Source: Actinacidiphila acididurans (GTDB lineage: Bacteria; Actinomycetota; Actinomycetes; Streptomycetales; Streptomycetaceae). From it: DNA of 59,886 nt. Below are positions 26,101 through 34,501 of this stretch, in pieces; the stretch's first letter is position 1, and the number at the start of each line of letters is the position of its first letter. The DNA lies in assembly GCF_016918855.1 (NCBI RefSeq), contig NZ_JADKYB010000036.1:1-59886 (forward strand), in the 5' to 3' direction. Made by a program: the position numbers and the translations under genes. Below the pieces are notes generated by a model. That model was not told where the DNA came from and made no database searches. It saw nothing but the letters and a program-made list of their open reading frames with translations.

Positions 26101-26307
26101 GATGTACTGGTCGCTGGAGACCATCAGGCCCTGGTCGGTGGTCTGGCCGACCTGCGTGAAACCGAACTGATTTGTCTGAGCGAACGCGACACCCGTACCC
26201 GTGGCCGCGGCGGCAACAACTGCCACCGCCACCACCGACTTGCGGCCCATGACTCTGACGGGAGGGCCGCTGCGGACCTTCTCCCGTCTTTGACGTACTA
26301 CCTGCAT
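23137..26307 (-). CDS. Secreted YncE-type propeller / alkaline-phosphatase-fold protein with inserted discoidin module
   Basis: This is a 1056-aa exported protein. A basic N-terminus and a hydrophobic stretch (VVAVAVVAAAATGTGVAFA) form the signal. A beta-propeller of YVTN/YncE-type repeats covers roughly residues 55-600 (e.g. GTVSVIDLANPTAAAASIDV). It is interrupted at about 265-392 by an F5/8-type-C (discoidin) module (DHDPSTKWLA...). The phosphoesterase domain follows (about 640-900, starting YVYLVVKENRTYDQVYGDM), with FVVEDDAQAGVDHVDGHR as the metal-binding Asp/His region. The pairing is known as bifunctional YncE/alkaline-phosphatase-family protein. The start at ATG 26307 has AAGGGAA upstream; ATG 26250 is an alternative. 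Confidence 0.75.
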   Translation of the reverse strand: MQVVRQRREKVRSGPPVRVMGRKSVVAVAVVAAAATGTGVAFAQTNQFGFTQVGQTTDQGLMVSSDQYIKPIGQRLVIPNGKIMSSSVSPDGTHLAASLTDGGQVLAIVDLKTYKVQQYVGGNAQSDLRINGGDVGQEGPTYSPDGSQLWLGRTDGYTKFTVNADGSLANPTNISIPAQGSKHALSAAPVFSADGRTAYAAVNGQNRVVAIDTATGAVGQSWAVGTAPRGMVQVGSKLYVSNEGGRPAKPMPGSLLDQVNTVTASDQNPPNEIAVNLKDHDPSTKWLAHSPTGWATYQLAKPEAVVQYSLTSANDSPGRDPKDFTLQGSNDGSTWTDLDKRTGQRFDSRYITKSYTFSNTTAYSYYRLNVTANYGDPLLQLSDWDISDSTAPAEATQNSYGTAVPADPNAGSTTGTVSVIDLANPTAAAASIDVGLHPTAVYAKNGAVFVTNTNGNTVSVIDSASDKVVQTIATQPWPDASVGYDPNAVTLTDDGHLLVTLGRANAVAVYKYTSAREPVAYVGLLPTDYYPAEIATSGDDVVVSNTRGIDALRNTSRHNSHDTTSSLTRFALPSDSAIKGYTAKVFAQNGWIGNSVKQSNGNPDVAPVPVPVKIGDPSTIKYVYLVVKENRTYDQVYGDMPQGNGDPSLTDYGANVTPNQHALATQFGLYDNFYDPATNSAEGHSWLMQADDPEYTESTAGEYQRSYDSYNDVLGHQASGFIWTGAEAAGKTARDFGEYQMQSNNKPAAASWQNLYCDSKNMAADPTATTAYPMYSNVDIPSLDAISVHDFPGGDLAIPDNYRYQIWKQDFEKNGPANLNMMWLPDNHTGGPVTGPAQVADNDLALGKLVDTISHSKYWKQSAIFVVEDDAQAGVDHVDGHRAPIQVISPWAQHGTVDSHYYSQATMMRTIEQILGIHPLNQVDAAASPMSGAFTDTPDYTPFNVVPNRTSLTLGLSTPPSCGADTPAAQSPTAAPAPTTAAVPSAEQNVAAQWQTWKASQPFVGNNAKVDTAPPEQMNRFSWYEATGWTKPYPGDTKIYAPNQVPGAAIPGSDTD

Positions 26308-26760
26308 GTAGGTTCCCTTCAAGCTCTGTTCGGAGCAGTTCGACCACGCCGTCGAACCACCAGGCCGTGGTCCCCGTCCAGCGCCGGGTCGACCCGAATA
26401 CCGCCAGTCCCGCACAGGCCACGTGTGAGGAAAACCTATGGATGCGATGTGAAGCCGCCTGGGCAGGCAGGCAAACATCAATGGAAGGTGCAACGGCTTG
26501 CGCCGCACTCCACGGGCGCCCCTTTTGCGCTGAATTCAGGGAATCCGCCCGAGACTTGAGGGTGTGTCCTACACCGATCGCGGCCATGGACAGGACGAAG
26601 TCGTTCTGCGGAGCATTGCGGACGCTTTCCGCGAGGAGGACACCCGCCGCCTTGCGGATACCTCATGCAATCGGCCCACCGCCCCAAAGGGATTACCGCG
26701 CATCACTATTCGCGCGCGACCTCATTGCCTCACCCGGCACGCGGGGCTGAGCCCCGGCGC
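26308..26760. other. 453-bp intergenic region with inverted repeat
   Basis: No gene is convincing here. Upstream of the phosphoesterase start there is an inverted repeat GTTCGAC-CACGCC-GTCGAAC at 26338-26357, about 30-50 bp before the ATG, where an operator could lie. A GTG-initiated plus-strand frame near 26564 starts with reasonable codon use but decays into antisense of the next gene. Confidence 0.5.
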
Positions 26761-28140
26761 TCAGCCGCGCAGAACCGACCAGAGGATTTTGGGGTGGAAG
26801 AGGTGGGTGGGCGGGCGGGTGAGGGACATGACGGAGACGAAGGCGGCGCAGGCGGTGCGGTCGACGCGGGCGCGGGCCAGGACGCGGTCGAGGTAGGCGT
26901 GTTGGAGGCGGAGGGCCGAGCCGGAGGGGCCGCCGGTGGTGGCGGGGAAGCGGACGTCCTCGCTGCTGGCGATGAGCCAGGCGTCGGCGGAAGCGGCGGC
27001 GATGCCGCGGCGGGCCCGGCGGGCTGCTTGGGGGCCGAGGCCGTGCCGGGTGACCGCGTCGCGCAGGGCGACGGCGCAGAAGGCCGCGGCCGAGATGCCC
27101 TGGCCGTAAACGGGGTTGAAGGTGCAGGCGGCGTCGCCGACGACGACCAGGCCGTCCGGACAGCGGCGCTCGTAGTGGCGGCGCACGCACGGGCCGGGGC
27201 GGAAACCGCGGACCTCACCGGCGGGTTCGGCGGTACGGACGAGGTCGCGCAGGGCGGGGTCGCGCAGCCGGTCGAGGTGGGCGGTGAACCCGGCCTCGCC
27301 GGGCCCGGGTTCGCCGCCGCGCAGGCCGCCGACCGTGACGAGCCAGCGGTCGCCCTCCACCGGGAGGAGGACGCCGAAGCGGGGGTCGTCCGGCGCCTTG
27401 GTCTGCACGTAGGTGGCGGGCAGGGCGGCGGAGGCAGTGGCGGGGCGCCGGTAGAGGCGGCTGGCGTAGCCGATGCCCGGGTCGACGCGTTCCTCGGGGA
27501 CGGCCGGGCAGCCGAGGGCGGCCAGCCAGCGCGGCACCGCCGAGGTCCGGCCGGACGCGTCGACGACCAGGTCGGCGCGGATCTCGCTCTCGCCGCCGGA
27601 ACGGTCGGCAGGGAAGGAGCCGTCGGCGCCCTCGGGCCCACCGGTGCCGCGAGGCCGCACCCGCAGGCCGGTGATCCGGTCCGGACCGCCCAGCAGCCCG
27701 GTCACCACCGTGCCCTCGCGGAACTCGATGGCCGGCTCGGCCCGTACCCGCTCCAGCACCACGTGGTCCAGCAGCGGCCGGGTGCAGGACAGGAAGGCGA
27801 TCCCGGAATCGAAGACGGGCATGCGGCCGACCGCGCTGAACCAGTCGAGTTCCCCGGGCAGGCCGACCGGCCGGGCACCGAGGGCATCGAGTTCGGCGCC
27901 GATCCCGGGCAGCAACTCCTCCATCGCCCGGCGCCCGCCGTCCATCACCAGGTGGGCGTGGTGCCCCTGCGGGGTGCCGGAGCGGTGCTCCGGCCGCGCG
28001 GGGTATCGGTCCCGTTCGACGACCACGATCCGCTCGGCGCTCCCCCGCAGCGCCCACGCCGCCAGCAGCCCGGCCAGGCCCCCGCCGATCACCACTGCCA
28101 CGCTTTGTCCCGGCGCGCTCACGCTCCGCGAAGATCCCAT
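26761..28140 (-). CDS. FAD-dependent oxidoreductase / monooxygenase
   Basis: This is a 459-aa flavoprotein. The N-terminal Rossmann motif VAVVIGGGLAGLLAAWAL has the GxGxxG-type glycines, followed by the strand-2 acidic residue in VVVERD. A middle DxASGRTS motif (LVVDASGRTSAVP) and the C-terminal VVVGDAACTFNPVYGQGISA bind the FAD ribityl and pyrophosphate. The GD...NPVYGQG pattern is that of the geranylgeranyl-reductase/halogenase-like group, not aromatic hydroxylases. The substrate is unknown. The start at ATG 28140 (MGSSRSVSAPG) is the one closest to the fold; no good ribosome-binding site is visible. Confidence 0.75.
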   Translation of the reverse strand: MGSSRSVSAPGQSVAVVIGGGLAGLLAAWALRGSAERIVVVERDRYPARPEHRSGTPQGHHAHLVMDGGRRAMEELLPGIGAELDALGARPVGLPGELDWFSAVGRMPVFDSGIAFLSCTRPLLDHVVLERVRAEPAIEFREGTVVTGLLGGPDRITGLRVRPRGTGGPEGADGSFPADRSGGESEIRADLVVDASGRTSAVPRWLAALGCPAVPEERVDPGIGYASRLYRRPATASAALPATYVQTKAPDDPRFGVLLPVEGDRWLVTVGGLRGGEPGPGEAGFTAHLDRLRDPALRDLVRTAEPAGEVRGFRPGPCVRRHYERRCPDGLVVVGDAACTFNPVYGQGISAAAFCAVALRDAVTRHGLGPQAARRARRGIAAASADAWLIASSEDVRFPATTGGPSGSALRLQHAYLDRVLARARVDRTACAAFVSVMSLTRPPTHLFHPKILWSVLRG

Positions 28141-28215
28141 GGGCACGTAGCCTAGGCCGCCGGGCAGCCCCCGCCCAGAGCGCGGGCGCGTAGGGGCGCG
28201 GGCCCGCAGTCCATA

Positions 28216-28322
28216 TGCGGCTGGCGCCGCGTGGGCGCGAGCAACCGGCCACCGGCTGGGGGTACCTCCCAGGCCGAAGGCTCTGGGGGAGGACCGGTCG
28301 CGCCCACGTTGCGCCAGCCGCA
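28216..28322. repeat. Nested 107-bp inverted repeat with a Streptomyces intergenic hairpin at its centre
   Basis: Outer arms TGCGGCTGGCGC (28216-28227) and GCGCCAGCCGCA (28311-28322) match over 12 bp. Next arms GTGGGCGCGA and TCGCGCCCAC match over 10 bp. A central hairpin (28258-28292: CCTCCCAG-GCC-GAA-GGC then CTGGGGGAGG) has a GGGGGTACC flank. The central element is a repeat family I recognise from many Streptomyces genomes; a second copy is at 35877. The unit follows the GH35 stop codon, so it could also terminate that transcript. The remainder of the 333-bp gap 28141-28473 holds nothing else I can assign. Confidence 0.7.
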
Positions 28323-28473
28323 AATTCAACGCAGCCTCGCGCCCCTCGGGTACCCCCGGCGTACCGTCAACCAGCACGCCACAGCCCCGGCGGAAAGCCG
28401 AAGCGCGGCCCCGTGCGCCCGGTCGACCCCACGACGACCGTACGCACGGGACCGCGCCCCGCTGGAGGGGTGC

Positions 28474-31400
28474 TCAGTTGCAGGTGAGCACCGGGTTGGC
28501 CCAGTCGCCGTGGTCGTTGCCGTTGCCGTCGCCGCCGTCGCCGACGGAGAGGTCGAGGACCTGGCCGCCGGTGACGGGGACGTCGAGGGTGACGGGCGCG
28601 GACTTGCCGTTCAGGACCGGGGTGGTGGTGAGGGTCTTGCCGTCGAGGACGACGGAGAAGGTGACGGTGCCGGGGTCGCCGTGGTCCACGCCGACCGTGG
28701 CGGTGAACCTGGTGCACTGGCCGGCCAGGTAGATCAGCACGTCGCTGGGCGAGTTGGTGCCCAGGCCCTTGGCGTAGACGGTGCCGCCGAGGGTGATCGG
28801 GGTGCCGTCGTTCGCCGCGGTGTTGCCGACGCTCTGGTCGCGTTCGACCGGGCCCCATCCGTTGCTGGCGGACAGGAACGGCAGGTCGCTGACCTGGTCG
28901 GTGCCGGCCGGGGGTGCGGGCGGCACCGCGGTGACGACGCGTTCGTCGGAGGCGGTGCCGGGGCGGTCGCCCTGGACGAAGTCCGCCGTGGCGGTCAGCG
29001 GGCTGACCTTGTCGGGCGTGGCGGGTGCGGTGACCTGCCAGGTGAAGGTCGCCGAGCCGCCGGGGTCGATCCGGTCGACGCCGGCCGGTGCCGGGCTGCC
29101 GACGGTCCAGCCGGCCGGCGCCTTGAGCACGGGCTTCACGTGGTAGGCCGTGGTCTGCTTCTTGGGCACCGAGACGGTCGCGGTCGCGGTGAACGTCGCG
29201 CCGGGGCCGGCCGATCCGGGGACGTGCAGGGCGACCTGCGCGCCGGCCGGGGCGGGCATGGCGTACGTGGTGTTGTTCCAGCCCGGGCTGTCGTTCTGCG
29301 CGACGGTCAGCGAGGAGGCGTAACTGCCGTAATTCGTCAGGGCGACCGTGCCCAGGCCCCCGGTGCTGCCGTCGAGGTTCCACACGGCCAGTGCGATGGT
29401 GTTGCGGCCGTGCGGGTTCAGGATGCCGTTCGGCACCGGGAAACTGTGCTGCGGGCCGAGGTAGTTGACGTACGTGCCCACGTCCCAGCCGTTGACGTAG
29501 ATCTCGGCGCGGTACTTGCGGGCGGGGTCGTCGTTGAAGGTGAGGCCGAGCGAGGTGTCCTGGCCCTGCGGCAGGTGCAGCGAGGTGTCGGTGACGTACC
29601 AGGAGACGCCGGGCGTGGTGTCGGTGGTCGGGAGGGTGACCGGGGTCCAGTTGCCGGTGGGGTGGCCGGGCAGCATCCAGCCGGCCCGCTCGCCGTAGAG
29701 GCCGCCGGTGGCCAGCGGGCCGCGGACGGTGTCGACGGGGTTCTCGCCGCCGCGCACGCCCTGGAGTCGCCAGGTGACGGTGTTGAGCGGGTCGCCGGTG
29801 AGCATGGCGCCGGTCAGGCCGCGGGCGGCCTTGTTGCCGCTGGACTCGTTGTAGTCCTCCTCGTGCCCCATGTTGACGGTGAGCACGGACAGGACGTTGT
29901 CCGCGCCGGTGTGCAGGAGGCCGGGCGGGAAGGTGTACGTCTTCTGGCCGTCGGCGGTGGAGCTGCCGAGGAAGGTGCCGTTGAGCCACACCGAGGAGGC
30001 CGCGGCCTTGCCGCCGCTCTGGGTGGACAGGGTGATGCCCGTCTCCTTGCCGGTGCCGGTGAACCGGCCGCGGTACCAGGTGCTGCCGGTGTGGAAGCCG
30101 TAGTCGTCGGCGAACAGCACCGGCAGCGAGCCGGGCGAAGTGATGCTGTTGGTGGTGGTCTTGTCGGCCACCTGCCAGGTGGAGTCGTCGAAGCCGGGCT
30201 GGGCCTCGGGGGACTCCTGCTCGTGCCGCCAGTCGGTCAGGGCGGGCAGGGTGATCGGGGCGGCGGTCGGCAGGGTGCCGGTGAGGCTGCCGTCGGCGGT
30301 GCGGTGGGTGGCGACGGGCCGGCCGTTCCAGCTCAGCGAGTCGGCGGCGGTGAAGACCTCGACGCCGCCGTCGGTGCCGGTGTCGCCGGTCAGGGCGAGG
30401 GCGCCGCCGCCGGCGGTGGCGCCGCGCAGCAGGTGCGTGCCGCGTACCAGGACCGGGCCCTGCGCGGTGTCCTGGCGCCAGAAGGTCTGCGCGGTGTCGG
30501 TGTCGGCGAGCAGCAGGAGCAGCGGGTGGGCGCCGCCGGTGACGGTCACCCGGGTCAGCCCGGTGTGCCGGTAGTTCAGCCGCAGGTCTCCGGTGGCCGG
30601 GTCCCAGGTGGAGGTGACGTCGCCGCCGGTGGCGGTGACCTGGGGCTTGGCGGCGTAGTGCAGGACGGTCTCGCCGTCGGAGCCGTGGTCGCCGTACAGC
30701 ACCGCGACGTCGCGGCCGCCGATGGTGGCGTTGGTCATGATCTGCGAGGTGGAGTAGCGCAGTTGGTTGCCGCCGAGGTCGTAATCGGCGACGACGATCG
30801 CGGACTCGCGGCCGTTCAGGGTCAGGGACGTGCCCGGCTGCTGCGGCACCGTGTAGACCGGCGCGGCGGCGGCGGTGCCGTTGGCCACGTCGATGGCGTC
30901 GATGGTGACGAAGGTGCCGGACGCGGCGGAGTTCCTGTTCCCGGTGACCTGGATCCGCAGGGTGTGCGGGCCGTCGCTGAGGCCGCTCGCCCGGTAGGCG
31001 ACGTACTGGTTCTGCTTGGTCGCGCCGTACAGGTCGACGGTGCTGACCTTGGTGCCGTCGAGGTAGACGTCGGCGATGCCGTGGTTGCCGTCGAGGTTGC
31101 TGATCCACTTCACGCCGGTGCCGGTGAAGGGCACGGTGACGCTGTCGCCGGCGGTGGAGCTGAACGACTCGGTGTGCTGGTAGTCGCCGCCGGTGTAGTT
31201 CTGCTCGGCGCCGACGTGCGACCAGGAGCCGGCGTACGACAGCGCCGGATCGGCGTCGTCCCAGGTGTAGCCGGAGTGGGCGCCCAGGTCGATGGTCAGG
31301 TGCGTGCTGTCGGTGCCGGTCGAGGTGGAGTCGGCGTGCCGCAGGACGTGGAACTGGGTGCCCGTGTCGGGGTTGATCCGGGCGGTGTCGACGACCTTGG

Positions 31401-32607
31401 TGTTGTCGGTGGGCGTGGACGGCAGCGCGTCGGTCTTGGTGAGCGGGGCCACCGACTGGGTGAAGTACCCGATCAGCTTGTCCTGGCCGTACTTGGGGTC
31501 GAGCTGGCGGTTCTCCCGGATCGCGGCGCCGTAGTCGTACGAGGTGTAGTTCTCCGGCTCGCCCAGCCAGCCCCAGTTGGTGCCGCCGTAGGTCATGTAG
31601 AAGCTCTGCGAGGTGGCGCCGACGGCGATGTTCTGCTTGTAGAACACGTCGGCGAACTGGTCGTTGATGAGCTGGGCGCACTTGTCGTAGCCGGGGCCGC
31701 CCCACGGGTCGAAGGCGCCGCCCTGGAACTCGGCGGTGGCCAGCGGCTTGCCGGGCACGTGGTCGTAACTGATGTCCGGGACGCCGCTCCACTTGGCGGG
31801 GTTGGAGCAGTTGAAGCCCTGCGGGTACGAGTCGGCGGCGTCCACGTCGAGGGCGGCGTCACCGGAGTTGAAGGTGCCGTTGTTGTTGCCGACCAGGGGC
31901 ACGGTGATGCCGTCGGCGCGGGCCTTGTCCTCCAGGTGCTTCATGTACGTGCGCCCGGCCGCGTTGCCGTTGTAGTACTCGTTCTCCACCTGGTACTGGA
32001 TCACCGAGCCGGTGCCGTCGGTGAGCTGGTGGCGGGCCAGGATCCGGTCGATCTGGGTCTGCCACTCGTCGCTGTACTTCAGGTACTCCGGGTCGGAGGT
32101 GCGGGTGTGCCCGGCCTTGGTGGACAGCCAGCCGGGGAAGCCGCCGCCGTCGACCTCGGCGTTGATGTACGGGCCGGGGCGCGCGATCACGTACAGGCCG
32201 ACCTGGTCGGCCATGTCGAGCAGCTTGTCCACGTCGCGCACGCCGCTGAAGTCGTAGACCCCGGGGGCCGGGGAGTGGTAGCCCCAGTCGAAGTACAGGG
32301 AGACCGCGTTGAAGCCGGCCGCCTTCATCTTCTGCAGAGTGTCGAGCCACAGGTCCTGGCTGGGCTGCCGGAAGTAGTGGAACTCCCCCGACCACAGATA
32401 GGTGCGCTTGCCGTCGATCATCCAGGAGTAGCCGTCGTACGTCACCGTGTGCGGCGTATGTGCCGCGGCGGCGACCGCCGGCGGGGGCGCGGCCCCCTGC
32501 GGTCTGCCGACCGCGTCGGCGTCCAGGCCCACCCCCAGGGTCAGGGCCACCGCCGCCGCCACCGCGAGGCAGCGGCGCAGGACCCGGCCCTTGTGAAGCG
32601 TTCGCAT
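28474..32607 (-). CDS. Secreted GH35 beta-galactosidase with C-terminal NPCBM domain
   Basis: This is a 1377-aa exported glycosidase. The signal peptide MRTLHKGRVLRRCLAVAAAV ends near residue 32. The GH35 TIM barrel (about 45-370) shows SGEFHYFRQP, FNAVSLYFDWGYHSP, the acid/base segment QYQVENEYYNG and the nucleophile region TAEFQGGAFDPWGG. Several beta-sandwich domains follow, and the last 105 residues match an NPCBM-like galactose-binding module (VYAKGLGTNSPSDVLIYL). It should remove terminal beta-linked galactose from polysaccharides or glycoproteins outside the cell. ATG 32607 has GGAGG 6 nt upstream. It is divergent from the NCS1 permease. Confidence 0.85.
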   Translation of the reverse strand: MRTLHKGRVLRRCLAVAAAVALTLGVGLDADAVGRPQGAAPPPAVAAAAHTPHTVTYDGYSWMIDGKRTYLWSGEFHYFRQPSQDLWLDTLQKMKAAGFNAVSLYFDWGYHSPAPGVYDFSGVRDVDKLLDMADQVGLYVIARPGPYINAEVDGGGFPGWLSTKAGHTRTSDPEYLKYSDEWQTQIDRILARHQLTDGTGSVIQYQVENEYYNGNAAGRTYMKHLEDKARADGITVPLVGNNNGTFNSGDAALDVDAADSYPQGFNCSNPAKWSGVPDISYDHVPGKPLATAEFQGGAFDPWGGPGYDKCAQLINDQFADVFYKQNIAVGATSQSFYMTYGGTNWGWLGEPENYTSYDYGAAIRENRQLDPKYGQDKLIGYFTQSVAPLTKTDALPSTPTDNTKVVDTARINPDTGTQFHVLRHADSTSTGTDSTHLTIDLGAHSGYTWDDADPALSYAGSWSHVGAEQNYTGGDYQHTESFSSTAGDSVTVPFTGTGVKWISNLDGNHGIADVYLDGTKVSTVDLYGATKQNQYVAYRASGLSDGPHTLRIQVTGNRNSAASGTFVTIDAIDVANGTAAAAPVYTVPQQPGTSLTLNGRESAIVVADYDLGGNQLRYSTSQIMTNATIGGRDVAVLYGDHGSDGETVLHYAAKPQVTATGGDVTSTWDPATGDLRLNYRHTGLTRVTVTGGAHPLLLLLADTDTAQTFWRQDTAQGPVLVRGTHLLRGATAGGGALALTGDTGTDGGVEVFTAADSLSWNGRPVATHRTADGSLTGTLPTAAPITLPALTDWRHEQESPEAQPGFDDSTWQVADKTTTNSITSPGSLPVLFADDYGFHTGSTWYRGRFTGTGKETGITLSTQSGGKAAASSVWLNGTFLGSSTADGQKTYTFPPGLLHTGADNVLSVLTVNMGHEEDYNESSGNKAARGLTGAMLTGDPLNTVTWRLQGVRGGENPVDTVRGPLATGGLYGERAGWMLPGHPTGNWTPVTLPTTDTTPGVSWYVTDTSLHLPQGQDTSLGLTFNDDPARKYRAEIYVNGWDVGTYVNYLGPQHSFPVPNGILNPHGRNTIALAVWNLDGSTGGLGTVALTNYGSYASSLTVAQNDSPGWNNTTYAMPAPAGAQVALHVPGSAGPGATFTATATVSVPKKQTTAYHVKPVLKAPAGWTVGSPAPAGVDRIDPGGSATFTWQVTAPATPDKVSPLTATADFVQGDRPGTASDERVVTAVPPAPPAGTDQVSDLPFLSASNGWGPVERDQSVGNTAANDGTPITLGGTVYAKGLGTNSPSDVLIYLAGQCTRFTATVGVDHGDPGTVTFSVVLDGKTLTTTPVLNGKSAPVTLDVPVTGGQVLDLSVGDGGDGNGNDHGDWANPVLTCN

Positions 32608-32869
32608 CCCGACCTCCACGTCCTTCGACGTCCTTGTCGCTCTCCGACGTCCCCACAAGCAATCACAAGCGACCAGATTGGTGCGCGATTGTGTGCGTTA
32701 ACACGTTCAGTTTCGTGGGTTCGTGAGGGAGTGTTACAGCCTGCCCCCGGGCCCGCAAGACTCCGGCGCGAAACCGCCACGAAACGGCGGGGAAAACCGG
32801 GCCGGGCAAGGGTGCCGCGGGCGTACGGAACGTCCGCCGGCGGGCCCGGCAGTGCCGACGCCCTGCCCG

Positions 32870-32904
32870 TTTACCGGGGTGAATCGACCACCCATAGTGT
32901 CTCC
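32870..32904 (+). promoter_or_regulatory. Likely leaderless promoter of the NCS1 permease gene
   Basis: TTTACC (32870-32875) and CATAGT (32893-32898) are separated by 17 nt, and the -10 lies 6 nt before the ATG at 32905. Transcription would begin at or next to the start codon. The gene has no Shine-Dalgarno site, which fits. Confidence 0.45.
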
Positions 32905-34398
32905 ATGACGAGAACCCCCTCCCCCGCGTCGCTCGGAGGTGACGGCCCACCGGCCGCCGCTCCCGTCCGGGCCGGGGCCGACGAGATCGTGGCCTACGGC
33001 GAGCACGTACTGGCCGTGGAGCCCACCGGCGCGGAACCGGTGCCGGCGGCGGGCCGGCACGGCCGTCCGCTGCAACTGCTGTGGACCTGGACCAGCCCCA
33101 ACATGGAGTTCGCGACCGTCTTCATCGGCGTGCTGGCGGTGGGCATCTTCGGCCTCGGCTTCTGGCCAGCGGTGCTGGCGGTGGTGCTCGGCACGGGGCT
33201 CGGCGCGGTCGCCCACGGCTTCCTGGGCCTGCGCGGACCCAGGTTCGGCGTCCCGCAGATGGTGGCCGGCCGCTCCGCCTTCGGCTACTTCGGCAACGCC
33301 CTGCCGGCCGGGCTCAACGCGCTGAGCGCCGGCATCGGCTGGTTCGCCGTCAACAGTGTGAGCGCGTCCTACGCGCTGAACACGCTGCTGCACTGGCGGC
33401 TGCTGCCGTGCCTGTTCGTGGTGGTGATCGTGCAGATCGCGGTGGCCTTCCTCGGCCACAACTTCATCCACACCGCGGAGCGGTACACCTTCCCGGTGCT
33501 GACCGCGATCTTCCTGGTCACCTCGGTGGTGATCCTGGCGAAGTCGCACCCCTCGGCGGCCGACGGCTCGCACGCCTTCAAGGGCGCCTTCCTGCTCACC
33601 CTGGGCGCGGCCTTCGGCTACGCGGCCGGCTGGACCCCGTACGGCTCGGACTACACCCGCTACCTCGCCCGCGACACCGCCCGCTGGAAGGTCGCGCTGT
33701 GGCCGGGCCTCGGGGTGTTCGTCTCCTGCGTGGTGCTGGAGATAGCCGGGGCCGCCTCGGCGACCCTGGTCGCGCCCAAGGGGGCCACGCTGACCGGCGC
33801 GTTCATCCACCCGCTGCCGACCTGGCTGGGCAAGCTGACACTGCTGGCGATCGCGGTGGGCGGGATCGCCGCGAACGCGCTCAACATCTACTCCGGCGCG
33901 CTGTCCTTCGTCGCCATGGGCATCAAGCTGCCCGCGGCGGTCCGCCGGGCCACGGTCGCCCTGGTCTTCGGCGTGGCGGGCACGCTCGTGGCGTGGAGCG
34001 GACTGCACGACTCCGGCTCGCGCTACGAGAACTTCCTGCTGGTCATCACGTACTGGATCGGGCCGTGGCTGGCGATCGTGTTCCTCGACGCGTGGCTCGG
34101 CCGCACCCGGCCGGACGAGGAGACCGCGCGGATGCTGGCCGACCCCTCCTACCGCAACTGGTCCGGCCCCCTCGCGATGGCCGCCGGCACGGCCGCGGGC
34201 GTGCTGCTCTTCTCCAACCAGACCGACTTCACCGGGCTGGTGCCCAAGCACTACCCGCAGATCGGTGACATCGCCTTCGCGGCGGGCTTCGTGGTGGCCG
34301 GCCTGCTCTACCTGGCGCTGCGCAAGGTCCCGGGCCTGGGCCCGGCCACCGGGCGCCCCCCGCGGGTGCGTACGGCGGCGGAGCCGGAACCGGCGTAA
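32905..34398 (+). CDS. NCS1-family cytosine/purine permease
   Basis: This is a 497-aa polytopic transporter with 11-12 hydrophobic helices. The conserved first-helix segment WTWTSPNMEFATVFIGVLAV, the motif GRSAFGYFGNALPAGLNALS, and GWTPYGSDYTRYLA in the middle are hallmarks of the NCS1 (CodB-like) nucleobase:cation symporters. It probably imports a pyrimidine, purine or similar ring. It faces the PucR regulator across a bidirectional terminator and stands at the head of the nucleobase-like cluster (deaminase, oxygenase, ligase, amidohydrolase), so it is likely to supply their substrate. The start at ATG 32905 is preferred over the longer open frame because that extension is antisense to GH35. 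Confidence 0.85.
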   Translation: MTRTPSPASLGGDGPPAAAPVRAGADEIVAYGEHVLAVEPTGAEPVPAAGRHGRPLQLLWTWTSPNMEFATVFIGVLAVGIFGLGFWPAVLAVVLGTGLGAVAHGFLGLRGPRFGVPQMVAGRSAFGYFGNALPAGLNALSAGIGWFAVNSVSASYALNTLLHWRLLPCLFVVVIVQIAVAFLGHNFIHTAERYTFPVLTAIFLVTSVVILAKSHPSAADGSHAFKGAFLLTLGAAFGYAAGWTPYGSDYTRYLARDTARWKVALWPGLGVFVSCVVLEIAGAASATLVAPKGATLTGAFIHPLPTWLGKLTLLAIAVGGIAANALNIYSGALSFVAMGIKLPAAVRRATVALVFGVAGTLVAWSGLHDSGSRYENFLLVITYWIGPWLAIVFLDAWLGRTRPDEETARMLADPSYRNWSGPLAMAAGTAAGVLLFSNQTDFTGLVPKHYPQIGDIAFAAGFVVAGLLYLALRKVPGLGPATGRPPRVRTAAEPEPA

Positions 34399-34418
34399 GG
34401 CCGGGTGCGTGATCTCGC

Positions 34419-34448
34419 GGGGCCGGGCAGCTTGATCTGCCCGGCCCC
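34419..34448. terminator. Bidirectional terminator between permease and PucR genes
   Basis: GGGGCCGGGCAG and CTGCCCGGCCCC are perfect 12-bp arms with a 6-nt loop (CTTGAT), centred in the 103-bp convergent gap. Confidence 0.8.
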
Positions 34449-34501
34449 ACGGCTGTGTCACCGGCGGGGGCGGTTGCCGATCCCCGGACGGCCACCGGGG
34501 C

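Noticed and set aside
22612..26559. Plus-strand open frame of about 1300 codons opposite the phosphoesterase gene
   Set aside because: Same antisense effect; no domain motifs, whereas the minus strand has a full propeller and phosphoesterase domain.
26564..26896. GTG-initiated plus-strand frame beginning VSYTDRGHGQDEVVLRSI
   Set aside because: Only the first 35 codons look plausible. It then runs into the antisense of the FAD oxidoreductase and has no ribosome-binding site or stop-defined domain.
28231..34398. Very long plus-strand open frame, more than 2000 codons, running over the GH35 gene into the permease
   Set aside because: Most of it is the antisense shadow of GH35 and has low-complexity V/G/R/D content. 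Only the permease part (from 32905) shows family motifs.
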